Shown here in pieces: positions 34,295-47,334 of a stretch of 64,000 nucleotides of DNA. Positions within the stretch are counted from its first letter, which is position 1; each line of letters begins with the position of its first letter. The DNA is from Phialocephala subalpina (taxonomy: Eukaryota; Ascomycota; Leotiomycetes; Helotiales; Mollisiaceae), in contig FJOG01000056.1 in NCBI GenBank assembly GCA_900073065.1, forward strand, positions 146,803 to 210,802, in the 5' to 3' direction. A program made the translations under genes and the position numbers. The notes beneath the pieces are model-generated. The model saw nothing but the letters and a program-made list of their open reading frames with translations. It did not search any database and was not told the origin of the DNA.

Positions 34295-36069
34295 TCAAAC
34301 CATGGATTTCTCATTGCCAACTTCGACCGTCTCGATATCCTCAGCCGACGTGGAGTTCTCGTCCCTGTTGGCAAGACCCATATCCGCCGCGAAGGTAGAG
34401 TGAGGTACCCACTTAGAGGAAGTACGAGGAGATGTCTCTTCTAGCATGCGGTCTACTTGCTCAAGGGAGAGACCCTTGGTCTCAGGGACGAGGAAGTATG
34501 CGAATGCGAGAGATATGCAGCAGAGACCTCCCCACATGAAGAAAACCTTGGCTCCGAGGTTGGCATCATGTTTGGCAGTTCCGACGAGGTAGGGGGTGAT
34601 AACGCCGATGATCTGCTATAGGTTAATATTGGTTGAACGTCGTGGGGAAGATGATAGGGACTTACGCAGTTCCAAAACCAGTTAGAGGAAGTCGCGAGAC
34701 CAACACCACGGGAGCGGATAGGGATGGGGAAGACCTCTCCAACGACGACCCATGCAACAGGGCCCCAAGTGACTGAGAAGAAGGCGATGTTAAAGCAAAT
34801 AAAGGCAATCATGGCTGAAACAGCGGAATTGTTGTGTTTCTCGAGCCTTCCAGCAGTGACACCAATCACGCCTACAATGAGCTGCGATGCGATCATACCA
34901 ACTGCTCCCCAGATGAGAAGGCTTCGGCGACCAATCTTGTCAACGGCCCAGAACGCAACCGGAGTGCAGATCGTATTAACGAGCGCGGTGAGGATAGAGA
35001 TTAAGAACGGATTATGAATCGTTCCTAGGGAGGTGAAGAACACATTTCCAAAGTAGAAGATAAAGTTGATACCAGTTAGTTGTTGCATCATTTGCATCAT
35101 AATTCCGAGAATAGACCTTCGAAGGTTGCTACTTCCGTCGAAAAGCGAGCCTGAGAAGCAATTGGTCCAGCCTCCGATATAGGATGTTTGTGGGATAACA
35201 GACTGCTCATACTCATTATTCGCAACAATTTCTGCTAGTTCGTCCTGAATGTAGTTGGACTCTACTGGCTGTCCACGGACGGAAGCAAGAGCTTTTGCGG
35301 CATCGTCGATCCTACCCCTTTTGACGAAGTAACGTGGTGATTCGGGAAGGAATACTAGGCCAATAGCAAGGACAAGAGCCCAAGCGAATTGAATGGCGAT
35401 AGGAATGCGGTATGATCCACTGTCGTTTCGATTCTTAGTGCCGTAAACAGCGCCGTTGGCGATAAGAATACCGATAGTAATGCAGAATTGGTATCCAGAT
35501 ACAAGGGCGCCACGGACCTTTCGGGGCGCAATTTCTGACATGTATAAGATGACTACTGAAGTTAGTTGAAAGTTCCGTCTAATTGTCGAGAAATGCTAGG
35601 AAATCTTACCAATTGCCGAAATGAATCCAACGCCAAGACCAGCAATGAAACGACCAGGTACCATAACTCCAATACTAGTTGAAGCAGTCTCGAGGATACA
35701 TCCAACTGTGAAAACTCCGCATCCCGCGATGATAGTTAGACGACGACCAATAAAGTCGGCAATGTCACCAGCCGCGATGGCACCGAAAAATGTACCAGCT
35801 GAAAGAATTGACGTGGTCAAAGACTGATCCTGAGCCGTAAGGTGGAAGGCGGTTACAGCAGCTGTGTCGCTAGCAGCTGGTTTAGGGAGGCCCGTGTATT
35901 GGTTGATAAAATAGGGCATGGCCAGAACACCCGACATCCAACCGGTGTCATACCCGAAAAAGATGCCCCCAAATGCAGCAAAGGCACATATGAGGTATGC
36001 TTTCACTGTGACTGGAGCTTCGATCCGGGCAACATCAGTTGTGCCGTGGATAATAGCGCCTCCGGCCAT
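34295..36069 (-). CDS. MFS sugar transporter (hexose/quinate type), 555 residues
   Basis: Exons 36069-35610, 35555-34666 and 34612-34295 join in phase. The protein shows the sugar porter signatures in order: FGGIFFGYDTGWMSGVL in helix 1, DFIGRR in the first loop, PGRFIAGLGVGFISA, PESPRYFVKRGR in the central loop, QQLTGINFIFYFG in helix 7, VDKIGRR, and PETKGLSLEQVDRM at the end of helix 12. Length and motifs match proton-coupled fungal hexose transporters of the plasma membrane. The substrate cannot be read from the sequence. There is no lesion, and the start ATG is followed by a short cytosolic N-terminus. Confidence 0.95.
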
Positions 36070-37267
36070 CGCGAAGTTGTTGTGGTGTGGTAGCTGTTAC
36101 AAGTTGTACCGGAACCAGATCTGAACAACGAAGGTAGTTAAACGGGTTTTTGTATAGGCAAAATCTAAAAGACGTCGAGGGGTCAGGAATGAGGAATGAG
36201 GAAACAGCAAAAAGAGGGAAATCGGTAGACTTATACTACAAGCAAGCAGGAAAGAGAGAAACCAGGATTTCCACGCAAACATCTAACCCAGCACATCTAA
36301 CCCAGTCAGCCAGTCACTTCGGTCCGCGAGCTCCACGTTACATCTGTTAGTGCGGGGTAAGGTAGACCGCGTCTGGAGCTGGGAGTGGATCCTGGGGAAT
36401 AATTCAAGAAGTTGAATTGGAGGGTCATGATAATCGCGAGGCGATTTGAATTCGAAAAAGGGCTCGGCCCTTTTAAAGTGGAGTGATAGGCACAGTAACC
36501 TAATCCCCAGGGAATAAGTACTACGGCGGTACGAAGGTGCCTTCGTCCCCTCCTCCGGATTGATGTTAATCAGGAAGGAAACCCGTACATTCATCGGCCC
36601 TTCTCAACGCACAGATGTGGCATAGGAGTAAGACCGTCAACGTCGGTCGAAGCGAAAGGGGAGTCGCGTACGTTGACTTTTACGGAAAAAACGGCACCCG
36701 CTTAGGTGGACTCGCTTGTACGGAAATATGTTTACCCAACCACAATCGGTCTATAAGCCTCATACAGTAAAGCTCCAACGTTGGAAGCGTGTAACTGGTA
36801 TCGTGACAGATGCCCCAGCTCTCCAGACTCCCCGAAGCGAAGTGGACGGTCGGGGGTTCATTCCGGAGAATGAGCGTTTAATGGTGGTGGTTGTGGTTGT
36901 GGTCGTGCTTGTGCTTGTGCCTGTGGGGTTGATGACACGTGGATTGCGAATACCTAACATGCTTGAGATTAACCCGGGGAACATCAAAACGAGATCGCAT
37001 GTTGCGATCGCGTTGACCGTTTCTAAAAATCTCGTTAGATCACGAAGAAAAGTTTTTGTGATGGCGCATCAGCTGTTGCGCCTCAAACCGCAGCTGTTAA
37101 CGACTTTGGCCACAGCTTGTTCCAACAGCATAGCTCCCATAAGGCTGCGAAGATCCGTTTTATCGACATCTAAGCATCGGCGGCTCTGCGGAGGCTGGGG
37201 TGTCCTCAAACTTCGGATATGGCTAACTCAGGCCCTCCGTTGTCAGCCCCGCGCTGGCAGCTTAAAG
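36070..37267. other. Intergenic, 1.2 kb
   Basis: It includes the leader and promoter of the sugar transporter. A GT-rich simple repeat (gtggttgtggt, then gtgcttgtgc) lies at about 36880-36930. A rightward open frame at 36716-37363 runs through this repeat and into the neighbouring gene and is not accepted. Confidence 0.5.
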
Positions 37268-38061
37268 TTAAAGCGTAATTGTATGCACAAACCTCAACTT
37301 CTCCCCCTCCAACCGAAACTCATGACTATCCGCCATACCGCCCACAGCCGAAATGCACAATGAATATCCACACTCCCCAAAGACTCATCAATCACATACC
37401 TCCTCATAGAATTCCTATTCGTACTCCCTCCCTTCGGTGCCCCATTCGTACAAGGAGAATTCAAACTACTCCCCTCAACCCTCTCACACGGTGTTCCCCA
37501 GGGAACAGCACTGTAGGTAGAGGCGCTGGACCACATGTCGAGATATACGGAGCCTGCTGCTTGAAGTACTGCTCGAGTGGACTGTTTTGAGGCGTCGAGG
37601 GGAGACCAGTCTTCTTTTTCGATGTACCCCAACGTCTTTGCAGCATTGAAGGATAAAGCTCCAGTCGTAGCAGCGATGGTATCTATCGACATGACATTCT
37701 TCCCATCTGCCGTATGTCTCAATTGGGTTCCAATAACATACGGGTTTTGTGAAGTCAATATCAACTCGGTGTAAGAAGCGCAGGCGACGACATCGGCTGT
37801 GGGTTTTTGATGGTTGATTTTCAAAGCCGTGCTGAGGACGCCGGTGGTGACGGTGGAGGCTTTGTTGTTCTCTTGGTATTTGTAGTCGGTGGGCAGGTAG
37901 TTGGAGAGGTTGCCGAGTTGGCCCGCGGTCTGGGACGCGACGTAGGTGTCGGCCACGGCAATGGGGATGTCCCGGGCGCAATCTGCTGTGATGAGGGTAC
38001 TCCAGGATGGGATGGCGAAGAGATTCAGAACCGAGTCGACCTTCAAATCAAAGAGAAACAT
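37268..38061 (-). pseudogene. DUF8021-like secreted protein with C-terminal frameshift
   Basis: From an ATG at 38061 the frame reads CARDIPIAVADTYVASQTAG, then YKYQENNKASTVTTGVLSTA, PWGTPCERVEGS and YVIDESLGSVDI. This is the pattern I associate with fungal DUF8021 secreted proteins. The family's end (DSHEFRLEGEKLRFVHTITL) is present but in another frame, reaching a TAA at 37268. One or two small indels near 37345-37365 break the frame; unrepaired, the protein ends at 37294 with an unrelated tail. The N-terminus is a poor signal peptide, and an unseen first exon is possible. The function of the family is unknown. Confidence 0.65.
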
Positions 38062-38619
38062 ACTGAACTCAGACAATTGTAGTAGCTACAGGAGAAACTT
38101 CGAATGCTGAAGAAATGACCCCGAGCTTCTCGGCGAGACACGAGGTTCTTGTTCGACCAGCAAAGTGCGCTGGCAGCAGATGCGGTACTCCTATACCCAT
38201 TGAGCGGGATGCGGAGTCCCATGAAGTCCTCGGCAGTGTTCGTTTGCACTCTGCATAAATTGGTCCCGCACTGGATATATTGTTCCACAGCTCGAAACTG
38301 ACAAAGAGGCTGAATGGAGTCGAAAACAAGTACGCGAGCACCAATCAAAGCACCAAAATATACCGAACCACATCAGTTCACTTGATAGCAACCTACACAC
38401 GACCACCCTGGTATAAATATTTGGCATTGCTATAAAAGAAGGCAGCAAGTAACGCAAAATCAAACCAATATTGAAATTATGAAAAAGCCGCTGACGAAGA
38501 CATGTTGAATGTCTTTTCACGTCATTCTTCACCCGAAACCTCCCAATTAGGAAGAAACTTTCCCGCCGCAGCGGAGAACCTCCAATCCCCTCATTCCCCC
38601 ACAACCAATTCCCCAACCA
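38062..38619. other. Intergenic
   Basis: No supported gene. Several leftward open frames overlap here without recognisable domains. A first exon encoding a signal peptide for the DUF8021-like gene might be hidden in it. Confidence 0.4.
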
Positions 38620-39685
38620 TCAACTCCCCTCCTTCCCCATAAAACTAATCTCCTTAACCTCCTCCCACTCTCTCAACAACCCCTCAAACTTCCCCTTCCC
38701 CATCATCCACGCCACCTTCCCAAGCGGTAACCTCAACGGAACTTTCTCTCCCCTCGCCGCAATCTTATAGATCGTCTCCGCTACTTGCTTCGGTTCCATC
38801 ATTCCAGCAGCTGCTCCGGCTTTCATACCCATTTTGACGTAGGACTCGAGTTTACGGGCTGGCATGGAGGGGTCGGCGTACGCGGGGTGGGGAGTGATGG
38901 CGGCTTTGCTGTGGCCTTCGAAGTTGGTGCGGACGCCGGAGGGTTCGATGATGCAGAAGTTGACTGTTGTTCTTTAATCCAGGAATTCCTTTTCTTAACG
39001 AAATTGGTGGACAGAACAGAAGAGAGAAAGTATAGAAGAGAGGTGAAAACTCACTGTTCCAATCAGGACTCATTTCCCTCGCGACACTCTCCGTCCACCC
39101 CTCCACAGCATGCTTCCCCGCATGATAATAAGCATGACCCGCCAACCCAACCAATCCCGCCAAACTACTAACATTAAACACCACCCCTCCTCTCCATTCT
39201 TCTCCAACCTTATCCTGTCTCATAACCTCAACGGCTTTCATCGTAACTCTCGCGGTACCAAAAAACAGCGTCTCAATCTCAAGATGGCTCTCTTCTTCAG
39301 TGGCGCCTTCGGTGTCGCCGGAGAGGGAATAACCGGCGTTGTTGACTACAACATCAAGATGCCAATTGTCCCCAAAATGCTCCTTGGCTGCGGTGAAGGC
39401 GTTCTTGACGGAATCGACGGAAGTGACGTCTAAGGCTACTTTGAGGATATTGGGATTGTCATCAGGCAAGTAGGAAAGGTCAGGCACCTTGCGAGCAGTA
39501 GCGATCAAGTGGTGGGAGGGCTTGTTGGCTATAAGTTCGGCAAGGGCGCGACCGATTCCGGAGGAACAACCGGTTACTGAGGGGTGTTAGTTGATGGGCT
39601 TCGTGATGAGAGATAAGGGAGGAGGCTTGCTGAGCCAGGTCGCGTCCTCAGGAAGACTGTAAGGCTTCGTGTTGACGGGATTCAT
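38620..39685 (-). CDS. Short-chain dehydrogenase/reductase, 306 residues
   Basis: Exons 39685-39631, 39576-39055 and 38963-38620 total 307 codons. The classical SDR signature is complete: TWLITGCSSGIGRALAELIA binds the cofactor, ALDVTS and VVVNNAGYSL follow, FNVSSLAGL carries the catalytic Ser, and YYHAGKHAVEGW carries Tyr-x3-Lys. An EPSGVRTNF loop closes the site. It resembles the NADP-dependent oxidoreductases that act on steroids, retinol or polyketides; the substrate is unknown. The first intron (39630-39577) has a GC donor (ca|gcaagc) and is required to join TWL to ITGCSSG. The second (39054-38964) is GT-AG. Confidence 0.93.
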
Positions 39686-40352
39686 TTTTCTGATTGCAAC
39701 TTGGAGTTAGAATCTTGAATCAATTGAGTACGTGTGCTCTGGTTGAGGAGGAGATTGGTTGATGTCTGATTGATCGTGCAGTCGTTGAAGTTTGTGATAT
39801 TTATCTTTCCGAATGCCCTCACGTGGTTGCTGATTATGGTGGCCTCAGCACACGGTTACTGTACTAGATTGGGCTCGCCGGTGTGCTGGAATGGGATTCG
39901 TTGGCGTGAGTCAAGCGGCGTTGCGCGGCGTGCATGCAGCGGACCTGCAGATCTTGCGGCGCAGTGGTTGGTGAAGTCAGCGAGGAACTGAGAATAGCAT
40001 CAATTGTCGATCAGGAAAACGTGGTTCGTAGAGAGTTGCGAGATGTCTTCGTTAGAAGATTTGTGGTCGCTCGAGTAATTACTCGGAATGTTGAGTTGAA
40101 AGGGTATCAATTGCTCCTGCCAATTTGAGTTGCATCCCATCGCACCTTCTTTGACAAAGAAATTATTTTCCGAATAGATGCTATGGACTCGTCTCATCTA
40201 TGAGCCAAAGTGGGGATATATCGTTCGCAAGCAAGTACTGTACAAAACAAAAACATCAAGAATCTATCCCTCAAGCTCCAAACTCCTGACACAATTATCA
40301 TCCTGCCACCTAACACCCTCCATCTCTCCTCTCTACCCCCGTCTCTCACCAT
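39686..40352. other. Intergenic
   Basis: Upstream region of the dehydrogenase and 3' flank of the ABC transporter. No further gene, RNA or repeat is seen. Confidence 0.5.
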
Positions 40353-43300
40353 CTACTCCTTCCCCTTCAACCCTTGCATCCTAACCAACTCAAAATATCT
40401 CCCCCTCTTCTCCATCAAACTCGAGTGATCCCCACTCTCAACCACAACTCCCCCATCAAGAACGTATATCACATCTGCGTTTTGAACAGTAGACAACCGA
40501 TGCGCGATGGCGATTGTGGTTCTGCCCTTTGAGGCAGAGTCGAGGGCTGCTTGGACGACGCGTTCGGAGGTCGAGTCGAGGGCGGAGGTTGCTTCGTCTA
40601 GGAGTCTGGAGGGGTTGTTAGTTTGGGTTTGGAGAGGGAGGGGAGGTAGGGGATGGAGGAGACGTACAGAATTTTGGGGTCGCGGATCAAGGCGCGAGCG
40701 ATGGCTACACGCTGTTTTTGACCACCGGAGAGCATGACACCTTTGGAGCCGACGATTGTGTTGAGACCATCTGGTAATGAAGACTGTGTCTTGTTAGCTT
40801 CGTCTCCGATGAGGTGGGAATGATATCGACTTACGATAAACTCGTGGATGTTCGCACCCTTGCAGGCTTTCTCCACTGTATCATCATCAACCTTGTCAGC
40901 ATCTTCCACAGCACCAGACACGATGTTGTCTCTGATCGTCCCGCTGTATAGAACTGGCTCCTGGCTGACAAGCGCGATGTTACTTCGGTAATCCTTGAGG
41001 TTGAGAGTCGAGATGTCCTTCCCATCCAACAACACGCTTCCAGCCTTGGGATCATAAAACCTCTCAATCAAAGAGACGACAGTCGACTTTCCACACCCAC
41101 TCGGCCCCACAAGCGCAACATACTGACCCGGCTCAAACTTCAAATCAATACCCCTCAGCACCGGCTGTGTCAACCTCGTCGGATACCTAAAATGGACATC
41201 CTTAAACTCAATCGCACCCTGCACAACATCCACCTTCTCACCTTCCTCCGACCAACTATCAATCTCAGGAACACGATCAAGCAATGTCTTCAAAGCATCT
41301 GCTGCTTGCTTCGACTTCCCCATATCCGGCGCAAAAGAGAAAATCCCGCCCGCAGCTTGAGCACCAAAGATTGTTGATGCGAAACAGATGAAGAATGCTT
41401 CGATGGAAAGTTCATGTCTCGAGATCAGCGTCCCACCCCACCAAAACCCCAACGCACAAGCACCAAACATACACGCCTGACTGGCAGCATACAAACTACT
41501 AGTAGAGATAACAGATCTCAAACTCTTCTTTGTCTGATCAACCAACATCTCATGATACAATTCCCAAACCTCATCTTCTCTCGTCAACGAAGCGATGGTA
41601 CGGATAGCTGCCGTCGCTTCACAAGCAAAAGAGGCGGATTGTTCGTATGCCTTTCGAGCGCGGCCGTTGAATTGAGCTAGGACCCAGAAACGACTGAAGC
41701 CGCAGCAGATTAGGACGGGCATGGCGGTGGCGCAGACGAGTCCGAGTTGCCATTTGATGGCGCTGGAGAGGGTGAGTGCGATGACGATGGTTGAGCAGGC
41801 TGAGAGGATTGATCCCAGTGTTGCGCCGGAGATGCCTGCTAGGGCTGTGACTTCGGTTGAGAGCATAGAGACCAGAGCACCAGATGAATTCTCAGGTTGA
41901 TCGAAGAAAGAGATATCTTGACGGAGCATAGCGCGAATCGCTTTCGAGCGGGCCCGGAAAATAAGTCGTTCAGAGCCATACGCGAATGTGATGCCTTGGA
42001 TGAAATATGAAATCAGGATAGCGAGACCGGTAATGAAGAACATGAGAGCCCAGAAATTGACGTCGCGACGGAGCTTGTGATATTCGGAGACAGGGAGGGA
42101 GAGTGCGGAGATGCATTTTCCCATGTAGACTGCTTGAAGGGGGTGTGTGCTTCCGGCGATGATGGAGAAGAAGAGGCCTATGGACATAATGCTGAGTTCT
42201 TGGCGGTTGAGGGCGGTGATAAATTTTACCAGGGTCCAGAGGGAGTAGTTGGGGTGCGATGAAGGTGTGTTGGCTGAGCTGTACTGAGATCCGCGGGTCA
42301 TGGTTCTGGTTGGCTTCATCATGACTTCGCTTGTTGATGTACCGCGAGTGTGGGACTTCTCTAGAACAATGCCTTCCTCGTCATGCTCGATTTCGTTTTG
42401 AGCTTTTGTTGCAGCGACCATGCGTTGAGCTTCGAGAAGTTCGACGTAGGCTCCATTCTTGCGAATGAGCTCGTCGTGGCTGCCTTGCTCGACGATGCCA
42501 CCTTCGGCCATCACAACGATTTTGTCGGCGCCTTTGATGGTCGAGAGACGATGGGCTATGACGATAGTGGTACGGCCTTTCGATGCAGCGTCCAGAGCGG
42601 ATTGAACGACTCCTTCGGACTTGGTATCCAGTGCAGATGTCGCTTCGTCTAGGAGGAGGATCTTGGGGTCACTGACGACGGCTCGTGCGATTGCGATACG
42701 TTGCTTTTGCCCTCCGGACCTGTGTGTTTCTGTCAGCTTATTCCTTGGTGCAACTAGAAACTGATGCGAGGGATGCAAATTCGGCATGGCTTACATCAGA
42801 AATCCTCTCTCACCAACATCAGTATCGTACCCCTCAGGCAAGGAAGTGATGAATTCATGAGCATTAGCCGTCTTGGCCGCGCCAATAACCAACTCCATCT
42901 TTTTCTCATCACTCGCATCTTCCATTTGCGAGCCAATGAGACCATGAGCAATGTTACCATAAACCGAAGTACGGAACAACACAGGTTCCTGACTGACCAA
43001 TGCCATCTGCTGCCTGAGCCACTTTAGGTCCAGAGTCTGGATATCTTCCCCGTCGAGAAGAACTTGACCGGCGACAGGAGGATAAAATCGTTCGATCAAA
43101 CCAATGATTGTTGACTTGCCGGAACCAGAGGCGCCTACCAAAGCTGTGACTTTGCCAGAAGGGATTGTGAGACTGACATCCTTCATGACAACGACTTCTT
43201 GTCGAGATGGGTACACATGCTTGACCCCTCTCAACTCAATCTCACCCTCGACCGCTGGCATCGCTTTACCGGTCCGTACTTCCTCATGCGAAGATGGCCG

Positions 43301-44512
43301 ATCGATCAAGCTGAAAACCGGTCCACCTGTCGCAATAGCAACAGCAAACGCCTGAGTATGCGGAGCAACTTGACCAAGCGAGACGGCACCCATCATCATC
43401 GCCAACATGATAGTGAGGATCGAATTGAGGCCAATTTCGCCCTTGACCAAGAACCTCGAACCTTGCCAGAACGACAGTCCGTAATTGCAGAACATGATGA
43501 ACATCATCGCCCCAAGCATCGTCCCAGTGACGGTCTTCATCTTGAATCCTCCTTTCTCGGCCTTCAAGAGGTATCGATCGTATTCTTTCGCAAGTCGGTC
43601 TTGTGTTCCTAATGCTGTGGCATTACGGATCGAACTGAATACCTCTTCTGCGAGTGTTGCTCCAGTGCCGGAATATTGTTTTGACTCAGTCATGAACCTG
43701 ACGATGAGTCTCGCGAAACCACCCATACAGAATACCATCGCAAAGATAACCGAGAACAGAATAAGTGTTAATTTCCAGTCCTTGACAAAGCCGACAATGA
43801 TGGCACCAACGAAAGTCGATACACCAGTCAGCGTCAACCCAACTTTCTCCGAAATCCCACCTTGGATATCAGCCATATCAGACGTAATCCTAGTCGTGAT
43901 CTCCCCTGCTCCAAGCTTGTCGAAGTATGCGATGTTCTGTCGAAGAATGGCAGCTAGGTATTTCTCTCGAAGCTTCTGCGTCATATGCTCACCAGCATAG
44001 ATGAAGCCGACTGTTGCGATGTAGATGGTGACAAAGTTTCCGACGGCGAGGTAGACGAAGTAGAGTGCTAGATGACTGATTTCATGGCGGAAGGCAGATA
44101 CAGATCCGTCGCCAGACAGGAAGGATGAGAATTGGCCGGTGATTTGCCCGAATATAACCTACGTGTCGCTGTTAGAAGTTGGGGCTTTAGAGGAAGTGTT
44201 GGGGATGCTTGCCGTCATCAAGGGGAACACGGAACCGGCTGCGATGGCACATATTGTCGAGATGGTAATGATGATGAGATCGACCTTGGTTGCGTATCGA
44301 TAGAGCATGAAATAGGAGATCTTGACCAGCGGAGTATCTATTTGTCTATCCAGAATGCGTTGCTCTTGTTCGGTGAAGCGTGGGTTCGAGGCCTTTTCGT
44401 TCTCGGGAGTCAAGGTCACTTCGCCATTGCTCGAAGTTGCCTTGTGGTTGGCCCCGTCTCTGATGTTTATCGAAGTCTCCTCCTTGCTCGCGTTTTCTTT
44501 TTCGGATGCCAT
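40353..44512 (-). CDS. ABC multidrug transporter, ABCB/MDR full-size, 1305 residues
   Basis: Five exons (44512-44213, 44158-42795, 42719-40835, 40783-40668, 40605-40353) join in phase. The layout is TMD-NBD-TMD-NBD. NBD1 has Walker [10 protein letters not shown], the signature SGGQKQR and Walker [16 protein letters not shown]2 has [24 protein letters not shown] and [10 protein letters not shown]. Both have the H-loop AHRLST. This is the structure of fungal P-glycoprotein-like exporters that pump azoles, toxins or lipophilic compounds across the plasma membrane. The first intron (44212-44159) has a GC donor (acg|gcaagc) and joins PLMT to [10 protein letters not shown]. Every catalytic motif is intact, so the protein should be functional. 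A UPC2-like regulator lies upstream on the same strand. Confidence 0.96.
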
Positions 44513-45396
44513 CTTGACTATCGAATTCAGAAAAGATTTGACAGAAACCGGCAGGACTTCGGAGAATGTGGTTGTGAATTGGCGGGGATTGAATCGTGGT
44601 CGCACAAGGCTGGAGAAAATTCATGAAAGGCCAGAGGTAAGAAGCAGCCTCACCAGGAAAGAATCTCGAATAGGGACAAATTAATAGCTCTAGGACCCCA
44701 TAGAATGAACGACAACGAAAGAAGTAGGTGAATATGTAAGACAGACTTCAAAGTCGGAGGGAGCGACGTCGTTATAAACAGAAGCAAAATAATCTTATCG
44801 AATTTCGGGCGATGATCCATCCGCAGCCTCACCCGTGATGGAGGTAACCAAAGCTCCAGTCCCGGCCAGTGACTGTACTCGGATGCAGGATTACGGCGCA
44901 TGTTTCGTAACTCGAAAGGGGAAAGCGTAGATCATCCCATTTGGGAATACGTGCGGAGGTTAGAGGTTATCTTGAAAACGACGTGGCGGAAGATAGACTG
45001 GACCGAATCGTATTCCTGGTTTTCTTCTTGGCGAATCTCGAGTTAGAAATGCCAGGATGAGGATTGGCTTGAAGCCTTTGATGCGGTTTGTGCCTGATGC
45101 GACGGTACGGACTTCCGTCTAAACTCCGGACTCGCTAAACTCCGAGCGTCACAGCGAATGGCTGGATGTCCAGGACCGAGTTTGGCCTGGACCGAATTCA
45201 GGCCAATAGTTCTCTTTGTGCTCCATGCACGCTGTAATGATTATAGTCGACGGAGCTTGTCGTCGATCATCAACTTCCATTTTCCGATTCAGAGTGTTTA
45301 ATAGGATGTCCCTGAGAGGAGATGACATTTGAGGTGAGATGATCCTTGAAACCATGTTGTACAAACTGAGCGTCCACTCGATCTTCAGCTAAGATG
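44513..45396. other. Intergenic, promoter of the ABC transporter
   Basis: No gene is supported. It separates the ABC transporter from the upstream UPC2-like regulator on the same strand. A GC-rich 25-nt repeat-like stretch (ggcggagaaggcggagatgg) occurs beyond it, inside the regulator's last intron near 45811. Confidence 0.5.
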
Positions 45397-47334
45397 CTAC
45401 GTCTTAAAAGTCGTGTAGTTCGAACTCCAATCGAAATCACCACCACCTAATGCAATAGCAGGTGATGTGCACCGCTCACATTTTCCGTCCAGCATTCCAC
45501 GAAGCGTCTCATACATGAAGAATGCACGATCTTTCATCCACCAAATTCTTTCCGAATAGACACTGACGATTGCGGCGTAATAGTAAAACAGTATGAGGAA
45601 AGACACGGAGTTGTGTTCTCTCAGTTGATTCATAAATCCATCAGTGAGGAAAGGTGGCCAAGTGAACAGGTACCGGTAGATGTCATCCGCCATGCCGGAG
45701 CCTTCGAGGTCGGGGTATGCAACCTTGATAGTGTTCAACACAATAATAAGTCGTGAGAGGGCATTGACTACAGCAAGTTAGTATGTGACTCCCTTCCGCG
45801 AGGAAAAGGCGGAGAAGGCGGAGATGGCGGAGCCCGCTCAAATCGACATCAACAAACAAGATGGAAGAAAATGTTGCTCACCATTATCAGGAGAAGAACC
45901 TGCGCGATCGCGGGATCCCAATCCACAGTAAAGGCAGTGATGGAAGTCGTGCTGTTTACCGTGCCATCTTGCCTTGTTAGTAAAAAGATATTGCTCCATC
46001 TTTTCTCTCGGGCTGTGCTCGAGTATTCTCCCCCAGATGGTGTGATCCATGAAGTCCTCGCCCGGAGGCTGATTGCCCACCACGGCCATCACGCAATCTT
46101 TCAGCCCGCAGAAAAGATTGATATTCTCGAGAAATAGATCAGCTATTTCGACCCCGCTGCTAAGATCCAGATCGATGTATGACCAGCGGTACTGTATCAA
46201 CATGAGTGAGCAACCCATAATGGCATCGAAGTTAGTTATGGAGATTTTCTCTGCCAAGGCCATGCGAAGTCCAGAAAGAGTATTGACGAAATGTTGGAGA
46301 ACGGGGCGACGTTTGGGATCGTCTTTGGAGAGGTAGTGGTTGATGTGTGCTGCAGCGACGAGCATAACCGCACTCATTAGGTGGTCGTTGCGTAAAGCAG
46401 CATCGTACACTGCTGAACTCCAGATCGTGGGTGACATTGCTAAGAAGCGGGACGTAGACCTCTCGAAGTGTTGAATGAGCTCTCTATCCGCAGCACTGTG
46501 TCTCAAGATCAAGTCGACATTGCTGAAGATCGTCGGTGTAGGCGCACTCCGAGGACTATCATCAATTATCTCGATCCCAGTCCAGTCCTCGGGAGTGGGG
46601 GCTGGCTGCTGGGGACATTGTCCATGTTCCTGAAATCCCGGAGTCAGTATGCTTGTTTTCAATGTTCTGAAAAAGTCTCAGGATGAGCGGGACATTCGAA
46701 TGGAGCTTTAGAGAGAGCACCGGAGGTAGAACATTGCTTCGAGAATATGAGGCTTACAGGTTGTTGATGCCAGGTAGAGGGGCATACAGGTTCACTCTCA
46801 ACCGGCAATGAACACTGTTGTGCAGCATCTTTGAAGGTAGGCGGTTCTGCACTGCTTCCATGTGGCTTGGAAACGCCGACCAGACTGCAATCGATGCCTC
46901 TCTTCCTGCAATTCGAGCAGGGGGATTGTTCATCGCACTAGTCACGTGTTAGCCACCATACCTAGGTATTTCACCCGTACATTCCCATTCAGCGCTCAGT
47001 CTTCCAGCCTTGCCTGGACCTTCTTGAACTTGCTTTCTAAAAGCAGGACGATCGGGGTTGAGACCGACAGACCTCACAGCATGCAGTATCTTAGCCTCAT
47101 GGATCATCCTTGGCAGGCTGGACATTGGAATGCATTCCATCGGAACATCTTGTACACCTCGACAGAACGAGAACATACCTTGACTTTTCGTTTCTTGCAC
47201 GACTTACACCCATTCCTAGACTTTCGATGCTGCTGTCTCCTCCGAATCGGGTCCCCGTTTGCATCAACTTTCAGATTCTGCAGCCGCGCTGGCTCATCTC
47301 CCACCACGAAGAATGAAAAATTAGCACCCTCCAT
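45397..47334 (-). CDS. Zn(II)2Cys6 regulator, UPC2-like, 484 residues
   Basis: Exons 47334-47179, 46937-46758, 46629-45882 and 45767-45397 join in phase to 485 codons. The zinc cluster is split by the first intron: HRKSRNGCKSCKKRKVK in exon 1 and CDEQSPCSNCRKRGIDC in exon 2. The HRKSRNGC lead is typical of the sterol uptake control (UPC2) group. The rest is the helical regulatory domain (DRELIQHFERSTSRFLA, MSAVMLVAAAHINHYLS). Known UPC2 proteins activate sterol genes. Whether this one does, or whether it controls the neighbouring ABC transporter, is inference from position only. The first intron is 241 nt, longer than most here. Confidence 0.88.

Noticed and set aside
36716..37363. Rightward 215-codon open frame
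   Set aside because: It runs through a GT-rich simple repeat and overlaps the DUF8021-like gene on the other strand. The Val/Leu run is just the translated repeat.
38620..47334. A secondary-metabolite cluster around the dehydrogenase, ABC transporter and regulator
   Set aside because: There is no polyketide synthase, peptide synthetase, terpene cyclase or other backbone enzyme in the window.
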